Assembly: GCF_900103865.1 (NCBI RefSeq)
Contig: NZ_FNII01000018.1
Location: forward strand, 1-64,000
Source: Vreelandella arcis
GTDB taxonomy: Bacteria > Pseudomonadota > Gammaproteobacteria > Pseudomonadales > Halomonadaceae
Direction: 5' to 3'
Length of the DNA: 64,000 bases
Of this stretch, positions 29,445 through 38,039 are shown in pieces (the stretch's first letter is position 1; every line of letters starts with the position of its first letter). The position numbers were made by a program, and so were the translations under genes. The notes under the pieces were generated by a model. The model was not told the DNA's origin. It ran no database searches and worked only from the letters and a program-made list of their open reading frames with translations.

Positions 29445-31985
29445 ATGGCCATTTTTCACAAGCACTCACTCGCTCGCGCCACCTCGCTCAGCTTGAGTAG
29501 TCTGGCGCTACTCCCCTTCCCCACCTTTGCCGACACACCGGCCGGGCGAGTGATGTTTGTGCATGGCGACGCCACCATTGAGCGCGATGGCAAACGCTTT
29601 AAGGCCGAACGCGGCGACGACATTTTCGCCGGCGATACTTTCCACACGGCACAGGCCAGCACCCTGCAACTGCGCTATTCCGACGGCGGCACCAAGGCAT
29701 TACGGCCCGAGAGCACCTACACCATTGAACGTTATGTGCTCGACGAAGAAGTACCTGACAACTCGACCCAAGGCGGCGAACTACTGCGCGGTGGCCTCCG
29801 CGCGATTACCGGCGCCATCGGCAAAAATGCGCCTGAAAACGTCGAATACAGCACGCCGGTTGCCACAATGGGGATACGTGGCACAAGCTTTCAGATGCTG
29901 CACATACCGGATGGCGGTAGCCCTTCACTTCCCCGCCTGGAATCAGGTAGCTACCTCTACGTGGAAAGCGGCTTGATCGCCATGTCCACGGATATCGGCG
30001 AAACCTTTGTGCGACCCGGCCAAGTGTTTTTCACGCCCGCACTCAGTGCTGCGCCTCAACTGCTGCCTGATGGCCTCAGCATCTTTGAGGCGCTTGATGA
30101 AAATAGCCCACAAGCCAGCCCAGACGATGACAGCGCCGAACCATCCAACGCCGCGACCCAAGGCGATACGTCGACGACTGGCTCCACCAGCTCAAGCAGC
30201 ACCTCTTTAATTCGAGGCAGTTTTGTTGAAAATGCTGAGCTCACGCCTAATGGTAATTCGCGCTCGCTACAAGATACGCTCAGCGAACGCCAAGCAACGT
30301 CTCGACTTCCAGCGGGCGCGCCACAAGTGCCAACCGAAGCTCAGCAGTTAGGTTTTGCGAACACTAATTCGATGCTCAATCAAGGCATCAACGGCAGCGA
30401 CGAAGAGTTTCTTGGTGAATCAGGCCAACTCCTGCTCACCAACGGCGAAAACGGCAGCCAGGCGGTATCGTCAGATGCCACGCGCTGGAACGAAAAACTG
30501 CGTTCGGCTGCACTCGGTGATGAACGCCTACAAACCCGCGCCAATGCCGAGCCGGAGAATTTTCAGGTGATATCGCTCGGTGAGCGCGACGCCACTAGCG
30601 ATAGCACAACGGCCATTTACTGGGGCCGCTGGGCCAGCGAGGATATCGCCAAATTGAGCGCGGACGGTAAGATACTACTGACCCCGTTAGGAAACCTGGG
30701 CGATCTACACTATGTAGGCAGCAACAACGTGATTAACGTTAATAGCGACGATGCGGATGGTATCCAACAAATCATCGAACTCGGTGAGAGACTCGCCAAC
30801 ATTGAAATAGACGGCGCAGAGGAGCAAAAGCGCGTCGACTTTTCACTGGTTACCCCAGGTGAACTGACGTCAAGCGAGGGTACCCTTGAGGTGCGCGATG
30901 ATTCGCGTTTCTCGCTGGCCTACCAGACGGTTGATGGCGAGGAGAAGCTACATGCCCAAGCACGTTTCTACCTGGTTGATGAGCAGGGCAATGTTTATCT
31001 GGCACAAGCCTATGAATCGCTGGCAGCCCTCTTTTCCAATGACGAAAAGGTGGCCTCGCGCCTGACATTCGACACCACTGATCAGCTTGATCACTTGTTG
31101 CGCCAAGCAAGCGAGAGGGAAGGCCGGGTAGTACTTCCGGTCAGCGGCGGCCATTTCACCTCGCGCTTTACCGGCCAATCGAGTGGCGATGGCGAATATG
31201 CCAGTATCGACGGCGTGATCGGCAACCTCTATGTCGAGATTGACGATGGCAAGCGAAGCGCCTACGGCAGCCTGGGCTTTGGTCTCGATGCGCCCGAAGC
31301 CCGCTGGACCGATATTGAACCAAGTCCACAAAGTGAAGTTGTCTATGACCTTTATAAACGCAATATTGCACCGTCGAGCCTAGGCGATCACGCGGTGGAC
31401 GATGGCAAGATCGTCTGGGGGTACTGGGAAGAAGGGACGGAAGTGCACCTTCTGTCAGGTGAGACCTACACGCTCAGCGCTCCCTTACCCTTTATTACAG
31501 CGTCCCTAGAAGTGGCGGGGTCGGTGAGGGAGTCGCTGAGCGGAGCGGCGCGTGATGCGCTGAGTGCTCAGCTAGACGATGGAGGTGTTACTTTTAATTG
31601 GGTGGATGGCACGGGCTTAGTGTCCGACGACAATGGCGATGTCATTCCTATTCTCGACACGAGTTCTATCACGCTCTCCAACGCCCAGGGCGTGAGCATT
31701 GACATTTTCCTGGATGACTATGGCAAGCTGACCGCCACCCATACCCCTGACAATTTCTCACTCGACGATCCACTGTCGCTGGAAGGGGAGACCGTGGCTG
31801 GAGATGCCCATAGCTTCGCAAGCGGTGGGCTTGTGGGCCGCTATGTGGGCGAGGAAGCCAACGCCATTATGAGCCTGATACAGGCATGGGATCTCAACTC
31901 AAATGACGACATCATTAACCTTCATACTGGCACCGGTGCTTTCGATCGACAGAGCGTTCCTAACTCTCCCCCTGACGTACAGTGA
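29445..31985 (+). CDS. Large exported FecR-domain protein
   Basis: An 846-residue protein with a signal peptide (cleavage near TFA|DTPAG) and an N-terminal FecR domain (about 33–175) containing GDATIERDG, LQLRYSDGGTKALRP and TPVATMGIRGTSFQ. A Ser/Thr/Asp-rich linker (about 220–265) follows, then about 550 residues I do not recognise, rich in Asp, Gly, Ser and short strands. Unlike sigma-regulator FecR it has no cytoplasmic or transmembrane anti-sigma part and no adjacent sigma factor. ATG at 29445 follows GAGAGA; the open frame begins 96 bases earlier inside the TPR gene. Its stop is 6 bases from the stop of the CHASE2 cyclase gene. Confidence 0.82.
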   Translation: MAIFHKHSLARATSLSLSSLALLPFPTFADTPAGRVMFVHGDATIERDGKRFKAERGDDIFAGDTFHTAQASTLQLRYSDGGTKALRPESTYTIERYVLDEEVPDNSTQGGELLRGGLRAITGAIGKNAPENVEYSTPVATMGIRGTSFQMLHIPDGGSPSLPRLESGSYLYVESGLIAMSTDIGETFVRPGQVFFTPALSAAPQLLPDGLSIFEALDENSPQASPDDDSAEPSNAATQGDTSTTGSTSSSSTSLIRGSFVENAELTPNGNSRSLQDTLSERQATSRLPAGAPQVPTEAQQLGFANTNSMLNQGINGSDEEFLGESGQLLLTNGENGSQAVSSDATRWNEKLRSAALGDERLQTRANAEPENFQVISLGERDATSDSTTAIYWGRWASEDIAKLSADGKILLTPLGNLGDLHYVGSNNVINVNSDDADGIQQIIELGERLANIEIDGAEEQKRVDFSLVTPGELTSSEGTLEVRDDSRFSLAYQTVDGEEKLHAQARFYLVDEQGNVYLAQAYESLAALFSNDEKVASRLTFDTTDQLDHLLRQASEREGRVVLPVSGGHFTSRFTGQSSGDGEYASIDGVIGNLYVEIDDGKRSAYGSLGFGLDAPEARWTDIEPSPQSEVVYDLYKRNIAPSSLGDHAVDDGKIVWGYWEEGTEVHLLSGETYTLSAPLPFITASLEVAGSVRESLSGAARDALSAQLDDGGVTFNWVDGTGLVSDDNGDVIPILDTSSITLSNAQGVSIDIFLDDYGKLTATHTPDNFSLDDPLSLEGETVAGDAHSFASGGLVGRYVGEEANAIMSLIQAWDLNSNDDIINLHTGTGAFDRQSVPNSPPDVQ

Positions 31986-31991
31986 TAACGC

Positions 31992-34208
31992 TTACTTCTC
32001 GGTATGCACCCACACCCCATCCCAGTCGGATGGAGGCGGGTTGGCGTTGAAGTGTTCGATACGCTCTAGGTACATCTGTGTAGGGCGATCCTGCTGATCG
32101 GAGAGCGCCCTGAAGGCACGCGCCGCCGATGCAAAGTCCGCTGCTTGATAAAGCCCCAACGCCTGTTCAAACGCCGCGTGCCAGTCACGCCGTGACTCGG
32201 TCAGCGTTTCCCAACGGCTAATGGGCTCCATAACCCACAGCGGTTGACTGCGCCCCTTAACGGTGACTTTATCCAAGCGTCGGTAACACCACCCCGGCGC
32301 CTGATGGGCAGTGGCATCGCTGACAATTACGCTCACACCATAGGTCTTGGTCAAGCCTTCCAGGCGCGCGCCCAGGTTGACGTTATCGCCCATCACCGTG
32401 TAAGCCATACGGAAGCTAGAGCCCATATTGCCGACACTCATCGGCCCAGTGTTTAAGCCAATGCCCATGGCCAAGGCGGGCTTGCCTTCAGCGGTAAACT
32501 CACGGTTGATATCCCCAAGTGCCGAAAGCATCGCGAACGCCCCGTTTATCGCCCGATCAGCGTGTTGCGCATCGTGCAGCGGCGCGCCCCAAAACGCCAT
32601 AATGGCATCCCCCATATATTTATCGATGGTGCCATTATGCTGGTGAATCGCGCCGGTTAACGGCGTTAACAGCCGGTTCATCACCTGGGTCAGCTCCGAC
32701 GGTGGGATGGTTTCAGAAAACGCGGTGAAATTACGCACGTCGGAAAACAGCACGGTGAGCGCGCGCTCCTCGCCTTCTAAACCAAAGCTTTCACCGCTTT
32801 CGACCATACTCTCCACCAGTTCGGGGGGAATATACTGCCCAAAACGGGCCGCCACCCAACGTTTTTGCTGGGTTTCACGCAGAAAGTTCATCGCCAGGTG
32901 CCAGAGCATCTGCACCGTCAGCAGTACCAACAAGCCCGCAATAGGTAACGCTAGCCCCTGATGCCACGCCCACAGGTTGCCGCCCACTGCGATGGCCAGC
33001 AACGCGCCACTAACGACGATCAACAACGGCGCATTCAAGCGCGGATACAGCATCACCATCAGTCCGCCCAAAGCACTCAAGATGACTAACTCAAGCCCAA
33101 ACACCCACGGCGGCTGAGCCAGGATGCTCTGGTGCAGCATTCCAGCCAGCAAGCTGAGGTTAATCTCCGGCCCAGGATAGACGGCCCCAACGGGGGTCGA
33201 ACGCAAGTCCATCAAGCCAGGAGCCGTCGCACCCAATATCAATGTTTTACCTGCCAGGGCGCCCGGCTCCAGCCGACCCTTCAACACATCGGCCGCCGAA
33301 ATATACTCAAAATGCCCGCGCGGTCCATACCAGGGCACCAACGCGGCCCCCCGAGCATCAACGGGTATTTCGAAGCCACCCACATCCAGCGCTTCCAACT
33401 GAGAGACGCCAGCCCCTTCGCCGATCATGGGTTTTATGGCTGGCTGGCCCAGCAAGGTGAGTAGCATCGCCAGCGGTAAATTGGGGTACAACTCGCCCTC
33501 CCAGCGCTGCAACATCGGAACACGACGAAACACACCGTCGCTATCAACGTACGGGTTATCAAAAAAGCCCGCGCCTAGCGCACTTTGCTGCAATACAGGC
33601 AGGTTAGCGGTATAGCGCTTAGGCTTGGGAAAGGGGAGCGGCGATGGCTCCTCCACCATGGCCGGCATGGGTAGTTGCCCCACCGGGGGCGGGTCTCGGG
33701 GTTGAAGCGATGCCTGAAAGTAGTACCCCAGGACTACAGGGAAGGATGCCAAGACGTTCGCCAGCTGCGTATCGCCATCATCGGGGGGAGGTGCATCGTG
33801 TAATGACGGGTATTGTTGGCTAAGTGTTTCCCAGTGGCGCTGCCAAAGCGGACTTTCCGGCTCCGCGAACACCACATCGATGCCTAAAAGACCAGCGTCA
33901 TACTCGGCGAATAACGCTTCCACCAGACTCGCCACGGTCGCTCGTGGCCATGGCCACTGGCCTATTTCGTAGAGGCTGCGTTCATCAATATCAATAATCG
34001 CTAACGACGAATCGACCTGTTCACTCAGCGTACTGCGTACTTTCAAGTCGTAGGCCTGCCACTCCAGGCGTTCCAAAATAGGCAAGGGTAGCCAGCCGAC
34101 TCTTTCCATCAACAACAAGACAATGATCAGCGCACCGCCGAGGTATTGGAGCCAGCGCCAGTAGCGGCGCTTTATGGAAGCGGGCTGTTGGGAAGCAGCT
34201 GTCGACAC
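31992..34208 (-). CDS. CHASE2-domain class III adenylate cyclase
   Basis: Membrane adenylate cyclase of 738 residues. A TM helix (about 19–36) is followed by a periplasmic CHASE2 sensor (about 40–340), three more TM helices (about 350–425), and a class III cyclase domain (about 465–650). Key residues are visible: metal-binding FSDVRNFT, the lysine in IDKYMGDAIMAFWG and YTVMGDNVNLGARLEG, consistent with adenylate rather than guanylate specificity. A C-terminal helical extension (about 675–735) follows. FecR plus CHASE2-cyclase neighbours recur in bacteria; here they converge, next to a cAMP phosphodiesterase. The sensed signal is unknown. Confidence 0.92.
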   Translation of the reverse strand: MSTAASQQPASIKRRYWRWLQYLGGALIIVLLLMERVGWLPLPILERLEWQAYDLKVRSTLSEQVDSSLAIIDIDERSLYEIGQWPWPRATVASLVEALFAEYDAGLLGIDVVFAEPESPLWQRHWETLSQQYPSLHDAPPPDDGDTQLANVLASFPVVLGYYFQASLQPRDPPPVGQLPMPAMVEEPSPLPFPKPKRYTANLPVLQQSALGAGFFDNPYVDSDGVFRRVPMLQRWEGELYPNLPLAMLLTLLGQPAIKPMIGEGAGVSQLEALDVGGFEIPVDARGAALVPWYGPRGHFEYISAADVLKGRLEPGALAGKTLILGATAPGLMDLRSTPVGAVYPGPEINLSLLAGMLHQSILAQPPWVFGLELVILSALGGLMVMLYPRLNAPLLIVVSGALLAIAVGGNLWAWHQGLALPIAGLLVLLTVQMLWHLAMNFLRETQQKRWVAARFGQYIPPELVESMVESGESFGLEGEERALTVLFSDVRNFTAFSETIPPSELTQVMNRLLTPLTGAIHQHNGTIDKYMGDAIMAFWGAPLHDAQHADRAINGAFAMLSALGDINREFTAEGKPALAMGIGLNTGPMSVGNMGSSFRMAYTVMGDNVNLGARLEGLTKTYGVSVIVSDATAHQAPGWCYRRLDKVTVKGRSQPLWVMEPISRWETLTESRRDWHAAFEQALGLYQAADFASAARAFRALSDQQDRPTQMYLERIEHFNANPPPSDWDGVWVHTEK

Positions 34209-34278
34209 GCCAAGGCCTCATTACCAACGGAATAACAAAACTAGCACGACCAAGACGTTAAAATGAACACGCCCTGCG

Positions 34279-35313
34279 CTAGCGACGAGGAGGGGTGGGC
34301 TCCTGCACGTCTTCCTCACGGGTAACGTAAAGGCGATTAATCAATACAAATGCAACAACCGTCAGCGGAGCGGCCAGTATCAAACCAGCTACACCAAACA
34401 GAGTGCTCGCCGCGAACAGCGAAAACAATAGCATCGCCGGAGGCAGACTAACGGCGCGCTGCTGTACCAACGGCTGCAAAACATTACCCTCTATTTGCTG
34501 AATAATCGTATACGCAATCAGCACAAACAGCGTGGTTTGAGGACTTACCGTGAAGGCAAGCAAAAGCGCCGGAATGGCCGCGATAAGAGGCCCTACCAGC
34601 GGTACAAAATCCAATAGGCCAGCAATCAGACCCAAGCCAATCGGGGCGGGCACGCCTAGCAGCCACATGCTTACTCCCACCAGTAGCCCGGTTACCACCA
34701 TGGCCACCAGCTGGCCACCAAGCCAAAAACGCAGCGCTTTGCCGCTCTCATCCAGCGCCTCCCCCAAGCGTTGCCGACTTTTAACCGGCGCGAGTAGCAA
34801 TAGACCACGGCGATAAACGCCTGGCTGGGCAGCAAAATAAACCATGCCGACAATGAGCGCGAATAAACTGACAACACCGCCCCCCATCGAAACCACAACC
34901 ATGCCAACCTGAGAAATACCGTTGCCTAATACGCTACCTGCCCGCTCAGCGGCATCATTAACTAGTGGCGCCAACGGTGTTCCTTCAAGCGTTTCTTGGA
35001 GCTGGTTCCAGGCCTCGGGTAACAGAGTAGTCAGCGATTCCAGCTCGGAAGACACTCGGGCGCCAAATGCCCAACTAATTAAGCCCAGCGCCACGGTTAG
35101 CGTAATAATCACCGTTGAAAGCGCAAGCCAGCGTGGAAAGCCTAGCCGCAAAAGCGGTGTCATACCGGTCTGCAACACACAAGCACCCACCAAAGCGCCA
35201 AAAATCAAGATAAGCAGGCCAATTAGCTTCCAAAGCATTAACGCGACGACCACCAGCGCCAATGCAATCAAAGCACACTCCGTAAACGTCTGATGTTGAT
35301 ACCTTGAGCGCAT
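34279..35313 (-). CDS. AI-2E family transporter (PerM-like)
   Basis: Inner-membrane protein of 344 residues with about eight hydrophobic segments and the family C-terminal signature (GLLDFVPLVGPLIAAIPALL; QQIEGNVLQPLVQ). Family members include the AI-2 exporter TqsA, PerM and Na+(Li+)/H+ antiporter-type proteins. In a halophile an ion-transport role is at least as likely as autoinducer export, so I give no symbol. It stands alone between the cyclase and the YeeE unit. Confidence 0.88.
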   Translation of the reverse strand: MRSRYQHQTFTECALIALALVVVALMLWKLIGLLILIFGALVGACVLQTGMTPLLRLGFPRWLALSTVIITLTVALGLISWAFGARVSSELESLTTLLPEAWNQLQETLEGTPLAPLVNDAAERAGSVLGNGISQVGMVVVSMGGGVVSLFALIVGMVYFAAQPGVYRRGLLLLAPVKSRQRLGEALDESGKALRFWLGGQLVAMVVTGLLVGVSMWLLGVPAPIGLGLIAGLLDFVPLVGPLIAAIPALLLAFTVSPQTTLFVLIAYTIIQQIEGNVLQPLVQQRAVSLPPAMLLFSLFAASTLFGVAGLILAAPLTVVAFVLINRLYVTREEDVQEPTPPRR

Positions 35314-35481
35314 TCAATATTCCCTTTGTAGATGCGTTGACAGCGCCAAGCGATTGTCCAAATGGGCAACACGCTTGACCTGTGAGAAGCACTATAGAAC
35401 ATTAGCCGCTGAGCATGGGGTGTTCTGGAGCTTTACATAAGATCGCTTGAAAGCTAAACGCCTAGGCAAGCCTGAAACAAA

Positions 35482-35511
35482 CGAAGCCCCTTTCAATCAG
35501 AAGGGGCTTCG
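35482..35511 (-). terminator. Rho-independent terminator after the YeeE/TsuA gene
   Basis: Eleven-base arms (35482–35492 with 35501–35511, CGAAGCCCCTT type) form a hairpin followed on the minus strand by a T-rich tract. It lies about 93 bases past the stop codon. Confidence 0.82.
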
Positions 35512-35603
35512 TGGTGACTGATATATCGCGATTGGTAGCGCGGTTTCTTCGGTCGTCGCAAAGGCTGAGTAACCGAGGCCTGTTAAGACCTGTTCTTATG
35601 CAA

Positions 35604-36815
35604 TCAACACGTTTTCGCCGCAGGCTTTTTGCCTGCTTCTCCCGCGAAGAATAACGGCCGCAGCTTAACGCCCAGCATATTGCCCGCAAAGGCCGCGACT
35701 AACCACACCCAGCCGTGGAGGCTGCCAGACGCAATACCGCTGAAGTAAGCGCCGATATTGCAGCCAAACGCTAGCCGCGCGCCATAACCCAACAGGATGC
35801 CGCCGATAACCGCCGCCAACAGCGAACGCAGCGGAATATTGAAGTTCGGTGCGAACCGCCCGGCCAGGCTGGCAGCAGCTAACGCACCCAGCATGATGCC
35901 AACGTTCATCACTGTAGTAACATCGCCCCATACGCTTGAGGCCAGCGCGGTTGCATTGCCTGGCGACTGCCAATAGCCCCATTGGGAAACGTCGCCGCCC
36001 ACCAGTTCAAAGCCTTTAGCGCCCCATAGCGCGAATGCCGACGTAATGCCCCAAGGGCGGCCCGCCAATGCCAAGGTGGCAAAATTCAATAGCGCCAATC
36101 CCACCGCGCCCGCTATCAGCGGCCAAGGGCCAGTTAACCAACGCTGATAACCATGCTTTTCGACCTGCGGGGCTTTCTCCAACTGCCCGTGGCGGCCTTT
36201 TTCCATCACCACGGTAAACGCCGCAATGGCGGCAAACAGCACCAGGCTAATCGCGATGCCGCCGCTAGAGCCTGCTACGTCGACTAAGGAGACCGGCTGA
36301 AAAGCGGGCAGGCTTTGCCACCAGGCAAAATGCGCGGTGCCAATCACCGACCCAACAATGAAAAACACCAGCGTGATGATCATGCGGGCGTTGCCACCCC
36401 CCGCCGTGAACAAGGTGCCCGAGGCGCAGCCGCCGCCTAACTGCATGCCTAAGCCGAATAAAAACGCCCCCACCAGCACAGAGATACCAATTGGGGCGAC
36501 AAAGCCTGACACCTCGTTCCCAAATAGACTGCCAGCCCCCAGCGCGGGGAAAAACAGCACCACGGCGATGGCCAACATCACCATCTGTGCACGCAGGCCG
36601 CGACCACGCCGATCAGTAATAAGCACTCGCCACGCGGAGGTAAAGCCGAACGCGGCGTGATACAGCACCATGCCAAACAGGCCACCGACAATCATCAAAA
36701 GGCCCTTATTGGCACCAAACACGACACCTATTAGTAACGCGCCAAGCACAATCGCCGCCGTAGCAATCAGCGGCACGCGATAGCTCTGAGGCGCAGAAAC
36801 AGCCGTTGTAGACAT
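35604..36815 (-). CDS. YeeE/YedE family thiosulfate transporter (TsuA-like)
   Basis: Inner-membrane carrier of 403 residues with many hydrophobic segments and an internal duplication. Conserved cysteine motifs of the YeeE family occur at GGGCASGT (Cys130) and FGCNIGAYFSG (Cys352), which in the characterised protein relay thiosulfate through the membrane. No TsuB/TusA-like partner gene is adjacent. ATG at 36815 was chosen for the AAAGGTGGG site upstream; the frame continues 19 codons into a palindrome and is not family-like. Predicted to supply reduced sulfur for cysteine synthesis. Confidence 0.87.
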   Translation of the reverse strand: MSTTAVSAPQSYRVPLIATAAIVLGALLIGVVFGANKGLLMIVGGLFGMVLYHAAFGFTSAWRVLITDRRGRGLRAQMVMLAIAVVLFFPALGAGSLFGNEVSGFVAPIGISVLVGAFLFGLGMQLGGGCASGTLFTAGGGNARMIITLVFFIVGSVIGTAHFAWWQSLPAFQPVSLVDVAGSSGGIAISLVLFAAIAAFTVVMEKGRHGQLEKAPQVEKHGYQRWLTGPWPLIAGAVGLALLNFATLALAGRPWGITSAFALWGAKGFELVGGDVSQWGYWQSPGNATALASSVWGDVTTVMNVGIMLGALAAASLAGRFAPNFNIPLRSLLAAVIGGILLGYGARLAFGCNIGAYFSGIASGSLHGWVWLVAAFAGNMLGVKLRPLFFAGEAGKKPAAKTC

Positions 36816-36834
36816 ACACCCACCTTTTACAATG

Positions 36835-36868
36835 CCAAAAGCGCCTGTTGGAAAACAGGCGCTTTTGG
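36835..36868. repeat. Perfect 15-bp palindrome upstream of the YeeE/TsuA gene
   Basis: Arms 36835–36849 (CCAAAAGCGCCTGTT) and 36854–36868 are exactly complementary around a 4-base GGAA loop. It lies 20 bases before the start of the transporter gene, within its 5′ region. With A4 and T4 inside the stem it could act as a terminator in either direction, an RNA switch over the nearby ribosome binding site, or a dimer operator. Confidence 0.75.
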
Positions 36869-37052
36869 ACAATTTAGAGAATTAACACAAGCCTACCGCT
36901 GGCGAACGATAACGTAAAATGCTTTATCCAACATCTTTTATATCATTAACGAATAACCATGCCATACCTGCGCGATCAAGGTGGTTTTTTACGCGCTTCG
37001 CCTTGAATCCTCGTTCACTTGGCTGCATATCTATGACTAAATTTATCTATCT

Positions 37053-38009
37053 ATGAGCACGTTTATGTCGTCTATTATTGATCCTCGCACCGGTGAAGCG
37101 TTGACCACCACTGACGTCAGTAATGACGGCCAGGCCAACGCGGATCGGCCGCCGGTTCGCCCCGAAGACGTCATCATTGACCTCAACGCGGGCAATATCC
37201 AGCAAGTTCTGGAAGCTTCTATGCAAGTGCCGGTTCTGATGAACTGCTGGGAGCCATCAAGCGAAGCATGCAAACAGCTCATGCCGGTATTGGAAAAGCT
37301 AGCCCTTGAGTATGGCGGCGCGTTCCTACTTGGCAAACTGGATACCCACGCCAACCCGGAAATCGCCAGGCAGTTAGGGGTAAGCTCGGTTCCTGATATC
37401 AAACTGATTAGCCAGGGCGGCTTGGTAGACAGCCTTCAGGGCGCGCTTCCCGAGCAGAAGGTTCGCGAGTGGCTCAACCGCTACTTTCCAGCACCGGAAG
37501 ACGCACCGCCGACCCCTGAGGAGCAAGCCGAAGCAGCGCTCGACGCTGGCGACCCGGCAGGCGCACGGGAAATTTACCAATCGTTGGTCAGCCAATATCC
37601 CGAGCATTATGCCTATCAGGTGTCGCTCGCCCGCACGCTAGTGGCCGAGGGTCGTCGCGAAGAAGCCCGCAGCTTGCTCGACAACCTGCCGCCGGAAGAG
37701 CGCGATGCGCCCCCCGCCCGCGGTGTTCGAGCCAGCATCGAGTTCGGCGATCAAGCACTTTCCAGCGAAGAGATTGCCGCCCTAGGTGACCGCACCGACA
37801 GCGAAGCTCAATATCAGCGCGCCCTGCGCCAAGTCGCGGACGGTCAGTACGAAGCCGGGCTCGACGCCTTACTCACGCTAATGAAGCAGGATCGCGCCTA
37901 CAACGACGACGCGGCGCGCAAGACCCTGCTGCAGGTGTTCGACGCCCTGGGAGCCGACCACCCACTGACCGTGGCCTACCGCCGCAAGCTATTTGCCCTA
38001 CTTTATTAA
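37053..38009 (+). CDS. cnoX: Thioredoxin-fold chaperedoxin CnoX (YbbN)
   Basis: A 318-residue protein with a thioredoxin domain (about 30–145) and TPR-like repeats (about 150–318). The active-site CxxC is lost: the segment reads CWEPSSEACKQL, keeping one cysteine at the second-cysteine place, as in E. coli CnoX (YbbN), a holdase that protects proteins from oxidative over-modification and hands them to GroEL and DnaK. Start: ATG at 37053 or 37065; neither has a strong ribosome binding site. Monocistronic. Confidence 0.9.
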   Translation: MSTFMSSIIDPRTGEALTTTDVSNDGQANADRPPVRPEDVIIDLNAGNIQQVLEASMQVPVLMNCWEPSSEACKQLMPVLEKLALEYGGAFLLGKLDTHANPEIARQLGVSSVPDIKLISQGGLVDSLQGALPEQKVREWLNRYFPAPEDAPPTPEEQAEAALDAGDPAGAREIYQSLVSQYPEHYAYQVSLARTLVAEGRREEARSLLDNLPPEERDAPPARGVRASIEFGDQALSSEEIAALGDRTDSEAQYQRALRQVADGQYEAGLDALLTLMKQDRAYNDDAARKTLLQVFDALGADHPLTVAYRRKLFALLY

Positions 38010-38039
38010 AGCGGTACTGAGCGCCACTAATTGCTGAGG

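Noticed and set aside
29456..31371. Several open frames antisense to the FecR gene
   Set aside because: Fragmentary shadows; the plus-strand frame has signal peptide, FecR domain and ribosome binding site.
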